Assembly: GCA_964606895.1 (NCBI GenBank)
Contig: CAZSHX010000025.1
Span: forward strand, 1-55,632
Source of the DNA: CAZSHX01 sp964606895
Lineage (GTDB): Bacteria > Bacteroidota > Ignavibacteria > Kapaibacteriales > UBA2268
Direction of reading: 5' to 3'
Length of the DNA: 55,632 nt
The notes below the pieces were generated by a model. That model had not been told where the DNA came from. It saw only the letters and a program-made list of their open reading frames with translations, and made no database searches. A program made the translations under genes and the position numbers. Shown here piece by piece: positions 9,017-17,584 of this stretch (its first letter is position 1; each line of letters opens with the position of its first letter).

Positions 9017-10924
9017 ATGGCGTCACCTCAAAATCCGGCTTATCCACCTCCACCATATTTTGTTCAGCCCAGACGAACAAGATGGTGGATTCCACTACTG
9101 ATTATCGGCATTGTTGTTGTATTAATATTGGCTCTTGTCCTGTCCATCATCGGCATAGCAGGTTCTGTACTGAAAAAAGAACCTCCTGTGGTGAAAGAAA
9201 ACAGCGTCCTTTATCTCAATCTGGGTAAGGAAATTTCCGAAGCGGCACAGCCCAGTCCCATTTCATTTATGAGCGAGGGTTCAAAATCTACATTTTTCGA
9301 TATAGTTCGTGCAATTCGCGATGCAAAGGACGACCCCAGAATCAAGGGCATTTATTACAAAGCAACCGGTTCTACTATGGGTTTTGCAAAAATGCGGGAA
9401 TTTTTGGAAGTTATGGATGACTTCAAAAAATCCGGTAAGTTCATTTATGCTTATATTGAAACCGGAACCGAAATGGACTATCTGAAAGCCCTGCCTGCTG
9501 ACAAAATATTCATGCCACAGGAAGGAATGCTGGAAATGAACGGTTTTGGTATTTCCGGAATGTTCTTCAAGGGTTTGTTCGAAAAAATAGGTGTTGACTT
9601 TTTTGTTCAGCAATTCGAAGATTTCAAATCTGCAGGCGAGATGTTTTCCAGAAAAAAATTCAGTGACTCCGCAAGGAAGAATTTAAGAATTATTCTCGAC
9701 CAGCGTTACAGCACATTTGTTAACTATGTTGCAAAATATCGGAAATTAGAATCAAAAGCCATTATTTCTGCTATGAATCGCGGCATCTATTCTTCGGATT
9801 CTTTGCAGGCTCTCGGATTTATTGACGAAATGAAATCCGAGCAAGACGTTAAAGAATTTCTGAAAGAAAAAGTTTTTGGTGCAAACAAGAAAGATTCATC
9901 CAATCTTGCTCTGAAGCTTGTACAAATCGACAATTACATAAAAAGCGACCGTTCCGGTTTGAAAGATGACATTATTGACAGCAAAAATCAGATTGCAATT
10001 ATTTATGCATCGGGCTCAATAGTATCGGGCGGTGATGAAAATCCATTTGCAAGCGAAAGAATGATTGTTGCATCAAAATATGTTAAATTAATCAAAGAAG
10101 CCCGCGAAAACAAGAAGATTAAAGCTATCATCATCCGTATTGACAGCCCGGGCGGTTCCGTTATTGCTTCTGATGATATTTACAACGAAATCATTAAAAC
10201 TAAAAAGATTAAGCCGGTTTACGCATCTATGAGCGATGTAGCGGCATCGGGGGGTTACTATGTTGCTATGGCTTGCGATACCATTGTTGCCGAACCTATG
10301 ACGATTACAGGTTCAATCGGAGTTATTTCGATGATTCCTAACATATCCGGTTTGATGAATAAACTTGATATTTCGATTGACACTCTGTCAACAGGTCCTG
10401 CGGCTCAGGATTTGAATGTCATGTATCCGTTCTCGCAAAATCAGAGAACAAAACTTGCGGGGATGATGGAAAAAACATACAGGAGATTTGTAGAAAAAGT
10501 TGCAAAAGCACGGCATAAGTCTTTTGAAGAAACAAGAGCATTGGCAAAAGGAAGAGTCTGGTCCGGCGAGGATGCTCAGAAAAACGGGCTTGTTGATTTG
10601 CTCGGCGGTTTGCAGACGACAATCAATGTAACGAAAAAGAGACTCGGCATTTCAGAAGGTGTGAAAGTTACAATCAGGGAATATCCCAGAAAAGATGATG
10701 ACCTTGCTTTCATTAAAAAGATTCTCAATATGATTGACGACGAGGAAGAGTCTGTTGAAGTTAAAACCCTTCTCAACATGAATCAAAACTCATCATTGCT
10801 TTCTCTCTACAAGGCTCTTCCTGAGGAATTGCAAGTGCAATATTTATATCTGAAAACCCTTATGGGAATAGGACAAAAAGAGCAAGTGATGGTTGCATCG
10901 CCGTATAATTTTGATATAAAATAG
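9017..10924 (+). CDS. sppA: Signal peptide peptidase SppA, 67K type
   Basis: Membrane-anchored serine protease that degrades cleaved signal peptides, 635 aa, the size of the double-domain (E. coli-like) form. A proline-rich N-terminus precedes a single membrane segment (about 23-50). The first S49 domain supplies the catalytic lysine (K204 in EDFKSAGEMF) and the second the serine nucleophile (S411 in DVAASGGYY). IRIDSPGGSV and TITGSIGVI are conserved second-domain motifs. The ATG has AAGGA 7 bases upstream. Monocistronic, ending at a strong hairpin. Confidence 0.95.
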   Translation: MASPQNPAYPPPPYFVQPRRTRWWIPLLIIGIVVVLILALVLSIIGIAGSVLKKEPPVVKENSVLYLNLGKEISEAAQPSPISFMSEGSKSTFFDIVRAIRDAKDDPRIKGIYYKATGSTMGFAKMREFLEVMDDFKKSGKFIYAYIETGTEMDYLKALPADKIFMPQEGMLEMNGFGISGMFFKGLFEKIGVDFFVQQFEDFKSAGEMFSRKKFSDSARKNLRIILDQRYSTFVNYVAKYRKLESKAIISAMNRGIYSSDSLQALGFIDEMKSEQDVKEFLKEKVFGANKKDSSNLALKLVQIDNYIKSDRSGLKDDIIDSKNQIAIIYASGSIVSGGDENPFASERMIVASKYVKLIKEARENKKIKAIIIRIDSPGGSVIASDDIYNEIIKTKKIKPVYASMSDVAASGGYYVAMACDTIVAEPMTITGSIGVISMIPNISGLMNKLDISIDTLSTGPAAQDLNVMYPFSQNQRTKLAGMMEKTYRRFVEKVAKARHKSFEETRALAKGRVWSGEDAQKNGLVDLLGGLQTTINVTKKRLGISEGVKVTIREYPRKDDDLAFIKKILNMIDDEEESVEVKTLLNMNQNSSLLSLYKALPEELQVQYLYLKTLMGIGQKEQVMVASPYNFDIK

Positions 10925-10946
10925 AAGACAAAAATAGCTGTAAACA

Positions 10947-10980
10947 TTGAGGGCTGTCTGATTTTTCAGACAGCCCTCAA
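10947..10980. terminator. Long palindromic hairpin between convergent genes
   Basis: A perfect 15-bp stem (left arm 10947-10961, right arm 10966-10980) with a TTTT loop, between convergent sppA and the GNAT gene. No strong T-run flanks it on either strand, but its position and stability suggest a bidirectional terminator. Confidence 0.75.
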
Positions 10981-11010
10981 TTGTAAATACTACTGAAAGG
11001 AAATTATTTT

Positions 11011-11466
11011 TTAGAACATTGCTTCGTAAAGTTTGTAGTGAGTTTCTTCCATGCCGAGCTTTGAGTAAGTCATTTGTGCAGTAACATTGTTTTTTTCAAC
11101 GTAAAGTCTTAAGCCTTTAACTGCCGATTCTTTTTCAGCCATATTTTTAACGAAATCGTACATCTTTGAAAATATTCCTGCTCTGCGGTATGGCTTTTGG
11201 ATATAAACACTTTGTATCCACCAAATCAGACCGTTCCTCCAGTCCGACCATTCGTAAGTTATCATTAGTGAACCAATGATGATTCCATCAGATTCAGCAA
11301 CAAGATAGAATCCATTTCTGGGATTATTTAATACAGCAACTACGCCCTGAGAAATTGTTCTATCGTCCAGAACAAGATTCTCAGTTTCAAGAGCCATAGC
11401 TTTATTGAAATTTATTATATCAATGGATTCGGAGAGTAGTGCTTTACGGATTGATATATTCTTCAT
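11011..11466 (-). CDS. GNAT family N-acetyltransferase
   Basis: Protein of 151 aa with the GNAT fold. Residues 65-125 carry the strand-rich core (IIIGSLMITYEWSDWRNG), the acetyl-CoA-binding region YIQKPYRRAGIFSKMYDFV (the Q/RxxGxG/A loop, here RRAGIF), and YVEKNNVTAQMTYSKLGM. The substrate is unknown. It starts four bases after the stop of the rhomboid-like gene, so it is the last gene of a three-gene operon. Confidence 0.87.
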   Translation of the reverse strand: MKNISIRKALLSESIDIINFNKAMALETENLVLDDRTISQGVVAVLNNPRNGFYLVAESDGIIIGSLMITYEWSDWRNGLIWWIQSVYIQKPYRRAGIFSKMYDFVKNMAEKESAVKGLRLYVEKNNVTAQMTYSKLGMEETHYKLYEAMF

Positions 11467-11470
11467 GTAG

Positions 11471-12334
11471 TTATTTGTTTAAAAAATCGGAATAATCTTC
11501 AAGGTACCTTAGTTCCTCAAATGAAAGAGATTCTCTGCCGGTTTCAATCATTTTATCTAATATTTCATTTAGTCTGTCTTCTGAATAATAATCGCCGGTA
11601 TGAATTTCGGGCTCTTCCTGCCTACGGTTTTCCTGATTTCTCTTTTCTGCTTGGTTTATTAAAGCATAACTCAATTCATCGGGTGGTGTTTGCAAATTTA
11701 TTCTCTTGTTCTCAAATTGCTTGATAATCTTGATTTTCTGGACTAACCTCATGTGAGAATATACAATTATACTAAAAATAACACCAAAGAGCAATGATGA
11801 AGTATTTGTGATAAGCAAATTGAGATTGTGAGTAACAATGGCTTGCAAAGAAACTAAACACATCCACGTGAAAATCATTAAAACAAACAGGAACTCAAGT
11901 CTAACCGGTTTCAAATTCCATAGAACGATTTTCTTTCTTCTTTGAAAAAGTGCAAAAACAGTTAACACAAAGAAAGATAAACCCTCGGCACCTGCAAAGT
12001 AAATATCACTTTTCCAGAAAACAAGAGTTGACACTATTCCCTGCATAAATACCAGCAGAGCAATTATTAAAGGATAGATTCCCTTTTGAAACATTTCTTC
12101 AATTTTTGGACTTATCAGCCAAAAAGTAAAGCAGAACAATAGTGTGCCGACGATTGTGTTGCCTGCAAGCGGGAAAGAAAGCAACCGCCATAATTCAAAA
12201 CCATGCCCGATGGACTTCGGAGTTAAAAGGAAATATTTATTCAGCATTCCATCAAGAACGAAATTGAGAATCATAATGCTTACAACACCTAAGCAAAAAA
12301 TTCTTGAAAAGCTATATTCCTTTTTGTTTGTCAT
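11471..12334 (-). CDS. Rhomboid-like membrane protein lacking catalytic residues
   Basis: Protein of 287 aa with about six membrane segments in residues 11-195 and a soluble C-terminal tail. WRLLSFPLAG at 49-58 matches the WxLxTy motif after which rhomboids carry a histidine, absent here. The serine motif GxSG is GAEG at 115-118, so the nucleophile is E117. The helix-6 histidine position is N177 in NTSSLLFGVIF. The tail motif LNEILDKMIETGRESLSFEE is, as I recall, shared with Bacteroidota rhomboids. I infer a pseudoprotease. Its ATG overlaps the upstream gene's stop (TAATG), implying coupled translation. Confidence 0.72.
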   Translation of the reverse strand: MTNKKEYSFSRIFCLGVVSIMILNFVLDGMLNKYFLLTPKSIGHGFELWRLLSFPLAGNTIVGTLLFCFTFWLISPKIEEMFQKGIYPLIIALLVFMQGIVSTLVFWKSDIYFAGAEGLSFFVLTVFALFQRRKKIVLWNLKPVRLEFLFVLMIFTWMCLVSLQAIVTHNLNLLITNTSSLLFGVIFSIIVYSHMRLVQKIKIIKQFENKRINLQTPPDELSYALINQAEKRNQENRRQEEPEIHTGDYYSEDRLNEILDKMIETGRESLSFEELRYLEDYSDFLNK

Positions 12335-14712
12335 TATTTAATTATAAGATTGATGACCGCCGGAGTTGAGCCTACGTGACCCGGTCGGGCAGATGATTTT
12401 AAAGCCAGATATTCGAATTTGGAATAATATCTTGTGTTGTCGAAATATGCAAATGAAAAAGGATATGTATTTCCGGCTTTGAAAACAGCATCAGAATTAT
12501 TGCTGTTTTGGGTGTCCAGTTTTCTTTTAAATTCAACAATCCAATATCCACCGACATATTTCCCTTTTGCTAAAATATCAGCTCGTTGGGTGAATTCATT
12601 AGTCTGAGTAAGAAGTTTCCAACCCGGAACTTTGTCCCCTGCCGCCCAAGCAGAACCGGTAGCATTGTTTTTAGCAGAACTGAATGGTGACGACAATGCA
12701 TCCCAGATATATTTGGATTTATCCAGACCATTGTTGTCGCCGTCCGGTACACTTACCGGAAGAATGTCACCTGTGCCGATTGGCCTGAAATTAGGGTCTG
12801 CCCATACATCTCCCGGTTCGTCGCCTCTTCTCTCATTCGGATATCTTCCATCAGAACCCATTCCGACATAATCATCCGCATATCCCTGAGGATTTGTCGA
12901 GCCGGCTTTCCAATACCAAATATCAACATTTCCCTTAGTTGGGTAAGAGCCGCCTTCGTAATTGAGGTATGAAGTTGTTGTATGGCAGGTTGTATAACAG
13001 CCGTACTTTTCAAAAGTTTTTGAAGCGTCGTCTCCCTGAACATTAGCAGTTGAAGGGAACATGAAACTGATTCCGTCCTGTCCGTTGGTTTGCAGAGTCC
13101 AGTTTTTTTCTAAAGAAGCATCGCCTCCTTTGAAAAGAAAGGTATTTGGTGAGTCGTCCTGAGTATCGTCTTTTACTTTGACATAGAAGTATATATATTC
13201 ACTGCTGTAAAGTGCTTTAATAGTAGCATTATAAGTCCTTTTATCAGGATATGTTGATTCCACCTGGCTTAAATAAAGGTCTAATCCGGGAGCAGATGCC
13301 CAGATTAGGTCTTCATCACCATCAATTACGGGTTCAGTACTTGTGAAATTCGCGGTCAGGTCTAAATTCGTCGGAGTTCCGCCAACACCTTTTAGCTGAA
13401 CAAAATATTTGCTATTTGTTGATGTTGTTATTGTTAAGGTACCGATATATGCTTTAGTCTCCGTAGGAGTAAACCTGACTGTAATTTTCGAGGGGACACC
13501 GGGAAGTAAATCTCCTGCAGGTTGGTTGAATACAGAAAATCCGGTTGAAGCGACACAATTAACCGTAAAATTTGAAGATGATTTGTTGGTAACCATAACA
13601 TCAAGGTCCTTCGAAGCCCCTTTATTAATGGTTTGGAAATCAAGACTGCTTAAACTTACTTCCAAATCAATCAGATTAACCCCTTCACCCTGCAAAGCGA
13701 CATAATATTTATTATTTGTTGAAGTAGTTATCGTAAGATTTCCGGAATATTTTTTTAGCTCAGTTGGAGTAAATTTAACCGTGATTTTCGTTGGAACACC
13801 GGGAAGTAAATCTCCCGAAGGCTGATTAGTAATTGAAAAACCTGCCGGGACAATATTCGAAATAGTTAAATTCGACGATGTTTTATTTGTTATAGTCACA
13901 TCAAGTTCTTTCGATGCATCTTTGTTAATAGTTCCGAAATCAAGAATGCTTTGGTTTGATTCAAGCTCATTCAGTCCGAGACCTTCACCTTTCAATGGTA
14001 CTGAATATTTCTTTTCGGGATCTAAATATAAAACTGCATTAAAGGGTTTAACAGATGTTGGAGTGAATTTCACCACTACACTATCTATTTTACCGGTTTC
14101 AAGTGTCGCCGAAGGCTTGTAAGTTATTGAAAAGGAAGATGAATCAGTTCCTACAATTACGGGAGTTAACAAAAATGAAGTAAGGGCAGTGTTTCTAACG
14201 GCTATCTTAATTGATTTCGACTGTCCGACTGATACTTTGCTGAAATCTGCCGAAGAAGGACTAACATCGAGAGATAGTGATGTTGATGCTTCGCCTATAA
14301 GATTAATTGTCTTGGTCTCTATGGTATTATAAGTAATTGTTAAAACCGCCTGATATTTTCTTTCGGCATTATTTAAAAATTCAATAGTAAAATTCTGGGA
14401 CTTCTTGCCGTCAATCTCAGCGTCAACAACTCCAACAATAGTGAAATTAGATTTATCGGTTCCGCTGATAGCCAGACTAACTTTTCCGGAATTTGATGAA
14501 GTGTTTTCAATGCTGACATCAAGTTTTTTTGACTGATTGAGCAATACAGCACCAAATTCCAGCGATGCAGGTGTAACAGCAATAGTTATTTTCTTGTCGC
14601 CGGAAACAGGGGAGCTTTCACCGCAACTATTCAGCAGTACAAGGGTAAATAAAATAACAATTAGTAAAAGCCCATAAAACTTTTTTTCAAAACGAAAGAA
14701 TTTTTTTTTCAT
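12334..14712 (-). CDS. Lipoprotein: choice-of-anchor D repeats plus haem-binding-type domain
   Basis: Protein of 792 aa. Lipobox LVLLNSC with the cysteine near residue 30. Residues ~40-445 hold four ASPM/SPD-2/Hydin-like (choice-of-anchor D) immunoglobulin repeats, recognised by 'LDFGTINKDASKELDVTITN'-type starts and 'PTKITVKFTP' motifs. Residues ~450-792 resemble the ethylbenzene-dehydrogenase-type haem-binding domain (PVIDGDEDLIWASAP, TIKALYSSEYIYFYVKVKDD) and contain CYTTCH at about 572-577, a CxxxCH variant of the haem c motif. It probably sits on the cell surface or outer membrane and may bind a haem. First gene of a tight three-gene operon. Confidence 0.82.
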   Translation of the reverse strand: MKKKFFRFEKKFYGLLLIVILFTLVLLNSCGESSPVSGDKKITIAVTPASLEFGAVLLNQSKKLDVSIENTSSNSGKVSLAISGTDKSNFTIVGVVDAEIDGKKSQNFTIEFLNNAERKYQAVLTITYNTIETKTINLIGEASTSLSLDVSPSSADFSKVSVGQSKSIKIAVRNTALTSFLLTPVIVGTDSSSFSITYKPSATLETGKIDSVVVKFTPTSVKPFNAVLYLDPEKKYSVPLKGEGLGLNELESNQSILDFGTINKDASKELDVTITNKTSSNLTISNIVPAGFSITNQPSGDLLPGVPTKITVKFTPTELKKYSGNLTITTSTNNKYYVALQGEGVNLIDLEVSLSSLDFQTINKGASKDLDVMVTNKSSSNFTVNCVASTGFSVFNQPAGDLLPGVPSKITVRFTPTETKAYIGTLTITTSTNSKYFVQLKGVGGTPTNLDLTANFTSTEPVIDGDEDLIWASAPGLDLYLSQVESTYPDKRTYNATIKALYSSEYIYFYVKVKDDTQDDSPNTFLFKGGDASLEKNWTLQTNGQDGISFMFPSTANVQGDDASKTFEKYGCYTTCHTTTSYLNYEGGSYPTKGNVDIWYWKAGSTNPQGYADDYVGMGSDGRYPNERRGDEPGDVWADPNFRPIGTGDILPVSVPDGDNNGLDKSKYIWDALSSPFSSAKNNATGSAWAAGDKVPGWKLLTQTNEFTQRADILAKGKYVGGYWIVEFKRKLDTQNSNNSDAVFKAGNTYPFSFAYFDNTRYYSKFEYLALKSSARPGHVGSTPAVINLIIK

Positions 14713-14747
14713 TTAAGTACCTGATAAAATTATTTTAAAATATGTTG

Positions 14748-15227
14748 TTAAGACAAAGAACTGATTATTTTGTCAACTTTTTCAATGTCAATATTTTCAT
14801 AAAAATCTTCATTAATTGCAATCATAGGTGCTCCGCCACAAGCTCCCATACATTCAACTTCCTCCAATGAGAAATTACCGTCCTCGGTTCGTTCGTTGTG
14901 CCCGATGCCAAGCTTTTCTGAAACATGATGATATATTTTGTCTCCATCGCGAAGCATACAGGAAACATTTGTGCAAACCTGAATATGATGCTTGCCCATT
15001 GGCTTTTTAAAATACATGGTATAGAACGATGCCACGCCCATAACATGGGCAGGGGACAAACCCAGCAAACTGGCAACATAGGATACAACATCATCCGAAA
15101 TCCAATCGAATTTTTTTTGTGCCATCCAAAGAACCGGCATCAAAGCCGCTTTATGATGCGGGTAATGGGATTTTATTTCGTCAATCTTCTGTAATTCTTC
15201 TTGTGTAAATTCAATTTCCATATTCAT
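14748..15227 (-). CDS. nuoE: NuoE-like [2Fe-2S] thioredoxin-fold subunit
   Basis: 24-kDa subunit family of NADH dehydrogenase, 159 aa from ATG 15227. The frame is open to 15287, but that overlaps hpnD and is not conserved. The four [2Fe-2S] ligands are visible: CTNVSC (C-x4-C) and ECMGACGGAP (C-x3-C). The family feeds electrons with NuoF in complex I; related subunits serve bifurcating hydrogenases and formate dehydrogenases. No nuoF lies beside it in the window. It follows hpnD by 11 bases, suggesting a shared transcript. Confidence 0.9.
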   Translation of the reverse strand: MNMEIEFTQEELQKIDEIKSHYPHHKAALMPVLWMAQKKFDWISDDVVSYVASLLGLSPAHVMGVASFYTMYFKKPMGKHHIQVCTNVSCMLRDGDKIYHHVSEKLGIGHNERTEDGNFSLEEVECMGACGGAPMIAINEDFYENIDIEKVDKIISSLS

Positions 15228-15238
15228 TAATATATTAT

Positions 15239-16141
15239 TTATAAATGTTTTTTTATTCTTTTCACAAACATTGTAATAGAAATCCAATGTTTGAATGCAA
15301 TCCAGATTTTATGAGAAGTTGAAACTTTGATTTTTTCGCCAAAAACTCTAAACTCATTCAATTCAATTTTTTCAAGTAAACGAAAATATATTTCGTCCAT
15401 AATTTCAGCTGAAAAAACCGTCATTCTTTCGTCAGGATGAAGATTTGTTCTTGCTTTATGGTAATATTCCCTTACTCTTTGAGCCTGGAATCGCATCATT
15501 TCGACGAATTTCTCGTTATAGATCTCGTCCAGCAGTTCTTTTTCTGAATACCCGAATGTTTCAAAATCCTCAAGAGGCAGGTAAATATAGCCTCTGTCTT
15601 TATCGGCTTTTACATCCCTGAGAATATTTGTTAACTGTAGTGCATAACCAAGATTTATAGCATAATTCCTTGTTTCTTCGTATTTATGTCCGAAAATTTC
15701 AATACTGATGAGCCCAACAACACTTGCCACACCATAGCAGTATTCCTTTAGCTCCTCAAAAGTTCTGTAGCGGACTTGAGTAAGGTCGCGGCGACAGCCG
15801 TCAATCAAGGTAAGAAAATACTGTTTTGGAATCGCAAATCTTTGGATAACTCCAACTAACGGCATTATCAGCGGTGACGACATTTTCCCGTCGTAAATAC
15901 TTTCAACGACATCTTCCCACCAAGCCAAACGGTCTTTTTTTCTTTGAATCGAAGCCGCACTGCCGGATGAAGAACTGTCAACAATATCATCAATATAACT
16001 GCAGAAAGCATAAATTGAATTGATAGCAACTCTTTCTTCTTTGGGCAGAAGAGAGAAAGAATACTGGAAATTCGATTTTTCTGAACTTGGTGGGCTCACA
16101 TTTTCGAAATTTGCCAGTTCTATTTGAGAAATTGCTTCCAA
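15239..16141 (-). CDS. hpnD: Presqualene diphosphate synthase HpnD (squalene/phytoene synthase family)
   Basis: All-alpha prenyl synthase, 300 aa. First aspartate motif YIDDIVD near residue 50, second QLTNILRDVKAD near residue 170, and NFQYSFSLLPKEER at the N-terminus, a pattern typical of HpnD, which couples two farnesyl diphosphates to presqualene diphosphate. CrtB (phytoene synthase) is the alternative, but pairing with hpnC favours HpnD. No ATG is available before the first conserved block; translation appears to start at TTG 16141, one base after the hpnC stop. Confidence 0.88.
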   Translation of the reverse strand: MEAISQIELANFENVSPPSSEKSNFQYSFSLLPKEERVAINSIYAFCSYIDDIVDSSSSGSAASIQRKKDRLAWWEDVVESIYDGKMSSPLIMPLVGVIQRFAIPKQYFLTLIDGCRRDLTQVRYRTFEELKEYCYGVASVVGLISIEIFGHKYEETRNYAINLGYALQLTNILRDVKADKDRGYIYLPLEDFETFGYSEKELLDEIYNEKFVEMMRFQAQRVREYYHKARTNLHPDERMTVFSAEIMDEIYFRLLEKIELNEFRVFGEKIKVSTSHKIWIAFKHWISITMFVKRIKKHL

Positions 16142-16142
16142 A

Positions 16143-17045
16143 TCATGTAAATATTGATTTAAAAAATATTTTTATTATGTCGTTTAATAAAAGTTTTGGT
16201 CTTGAATTTATTGTATTTAAACCGTTTTTTCTTATTTTTTTAAGTACCGCCTCGCCGCCGGTAACCGTTGCTTTGATTTCCATCTTCAACCTGAAAGGTT
16301 TCAGATAGGGGATAAGCAATTTTCCTTCATCAAATAATTTTCCGGTAAAATCGAATAATTCAGTCAAACAAAGAAGTAATTTACTCGAATTTTTTGTTTC
16401 AAGCAAATTATCTTTAATTAAATTATATTTCTGTATATATATATTGGGTATGAATAACCTGTTCTTCCCCAAGTCAATCGAAAAATCCTGCCAAAAATTC
16501 GTTAGCTGAAGGGCAGTACAAATCTTATCAGAAAGCGGTGCTGTTGTTTCATTGTACAATCCAAAAAGCCTCAAAATCAATTCTCCAACCGGATTTGCCG
16601 AAAAGGAACAATAATCCACCAAATCATCAATTGTTTCAGCCTGCCTGAAAAGAATATCCCTCTTGAATGCTATGAGCAATTTCTGAAAAGGTAAAACAGG
16701 AAGTGCCATTTCTCTAATCGTATTTTGAAGTGCCATGAAAATCGGATTTCCTTCTACTTTGCCGTTTATTAAATTTTCATAATTTGAAAGAGTTTCTATA
16801 CGCTTATCAATTGGCTCATCTGTCATCTCATCGGCAATATCGTCGGCAATTCTTGCAAATGAGTAAATCGCAAAAATATGCTGTCGAATATTTTTTGGAA
16901 AAAGCATTGAGCCAACAGGGAAATTCTCGTAGTGAGATAAAGTTAACTTTTTGCAAAAAGCATAGGCACTTTCGATATCGGCATTATAAAACCTGCCACC
17001 ATCGGTGGAAGCAAGCTCAAGCAACTCATCAGGACTATATTTCAT
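16143..17045 (-). CDS. hpnC: Hydroxysqualene synthase HpnC
   Basis: Squalene/phytoene synthase family, 300 aa. HYENFPVGSMLFPKNIRQH and ARIADDIADE (first aspartate motif) and LQLTNFWQDFSIDLGK (second motif, with the FWQD variant) identify HpnC rather than HpnD or CrtB. HpnC turns presqualene diphosphate into hydroxysqualene, which HpnE then reduces to squalene. hpnE is not in the window, so the pathway must be completed elsewhere. hpnC leads the hpnC-hpnD-nuoE-like unit. Confidence 0.88.
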   Translation of the reverse strand: MKYSPDELLELASTDGGRFYNADIESAYAFCKKLTLSHYENFPVGSMLFPKNIRQHIFAIYSFARIADDIADEMTDEPIDKRIETLSNYENLINGKVEGNPIFMALQNTIREMALPVLPFQKLLIAFKRDILFRQAETIDDLVDYCSFSANPVGELILRLFGLYNETTAPLSDKICTALQLTNFWQDFSIDLGKNRLFIPNIYIQKYNLIKDNLLETKNSSKLLLCLTELFDFTGKLFDEGKLLIPYLKPFRLKMEIKATVTGGEAVLKKIRKNGLNTINSRPKLLLNDIIKIFFKSIFT

Positions 17046-17132
17046 ACAAATTTAAAAATAGTAAAAAAGTAATCATTTAAAATAAAGGAAAAAATATGAT
17101 TAAAAAAGCTTTTTTTTGTGGAGATAATTTCT

Positions 17133-17140
17133 TAATTTTG
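17133..17140 (+). promoter_or_regulatory. TAnnTTTG promoter box for tRNA-Pro
   Basis: TAATTTTG lies 14 bases before the tRNA 5' end, where a Bacteroidota -7 box would be expected. A TTTG at 17115-17118 precedes it, though the 14-base spacing is shorter than usual. Confidence 0.55.
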
Positions 17141-17154
17141 TAATCCTATTAATT

Positions 17155-17232
17155 CGGGGCATGGCGCAGTCCGGTTAGCGCGTCTGGTTTGGGACCAGAA
17201 GGCCGCAGGTTCGAATCCTGCTGCCCCGACCA
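17155..17232 (+). tRNA. tRNA-Pro (anticodon TGG)
   Basis: A complete cloverleaf can be folded by eye. Acceptor stem CGGGGCA/TGCCCCG; D arm GCGC...GCGC; anticodon stem TCTGG/CCAGA with loop TTTGGGA giving anticodon TGG; T arm GCAGG-TTCGAAT-CCTGC; discriminator A and an encoded CCA at 17230-17232. The anticodon reads proline CCN codons. A strong intrinsic terminator follows directly, so it is transcribed alone. Confidence 0.96.
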
Positions 17233-17242
17233 CAAAAAAGTC

Positions 17243-17279
17243 AAAAGCCTGTAATCATGCGAGATTGCAGGCTTTTTTT
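17243..17279 (+). terminator. Intrinsic terminator after tRNA-Pro
   Basis: Stem AAAGCCTG-AATC pairing with GATT-CAGGCTTT (one mismatch) around a short loop, followed by a run of T. Confidence 0.9.
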
Positions 17280-17584
17280 GTTCTTACCAGTCTTTAATAA
17301 TAACCTTGGGTTCTCATCTAAATATTTGTAGAATCAATCTTTGAAGGATATTTTCCCATCCAACTAATTTTGAGTATGAATTCAACAAAACAATCGCACA
17401 GACTATTTTATGCTTATTATTCAAAAACATGAAATTGCGGATACCTGATTTCTCAAATATGATAAGGACAATGCATTTTTAATATTATTCCATGACACCC
17501 AAAGAGAAACAATAAAAAAGTTCGTTATGAGTTTATTTTTTTAGTATTTTTGCTTTGATTTATTTAATAAACTGAGAAAATAAG
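17280..17584. other. Gene-free gap upstream of panB
   Basis: About 305 AT-rich bases without a convincing coding frame or repeat. TATTTTTG at 17545-17552, 33 bases before the panB ATG, matches TAnnTTTG and is a candidate promoter. Confidence 0.5.

Noticed and set aside
15228..15287. N-terminal extension of NuoE overlapping hpnD
   Set aside because: Would overlap hpnD by 49 bases and adds non-conserved residues; ATG 15227 gives the family-typical start.
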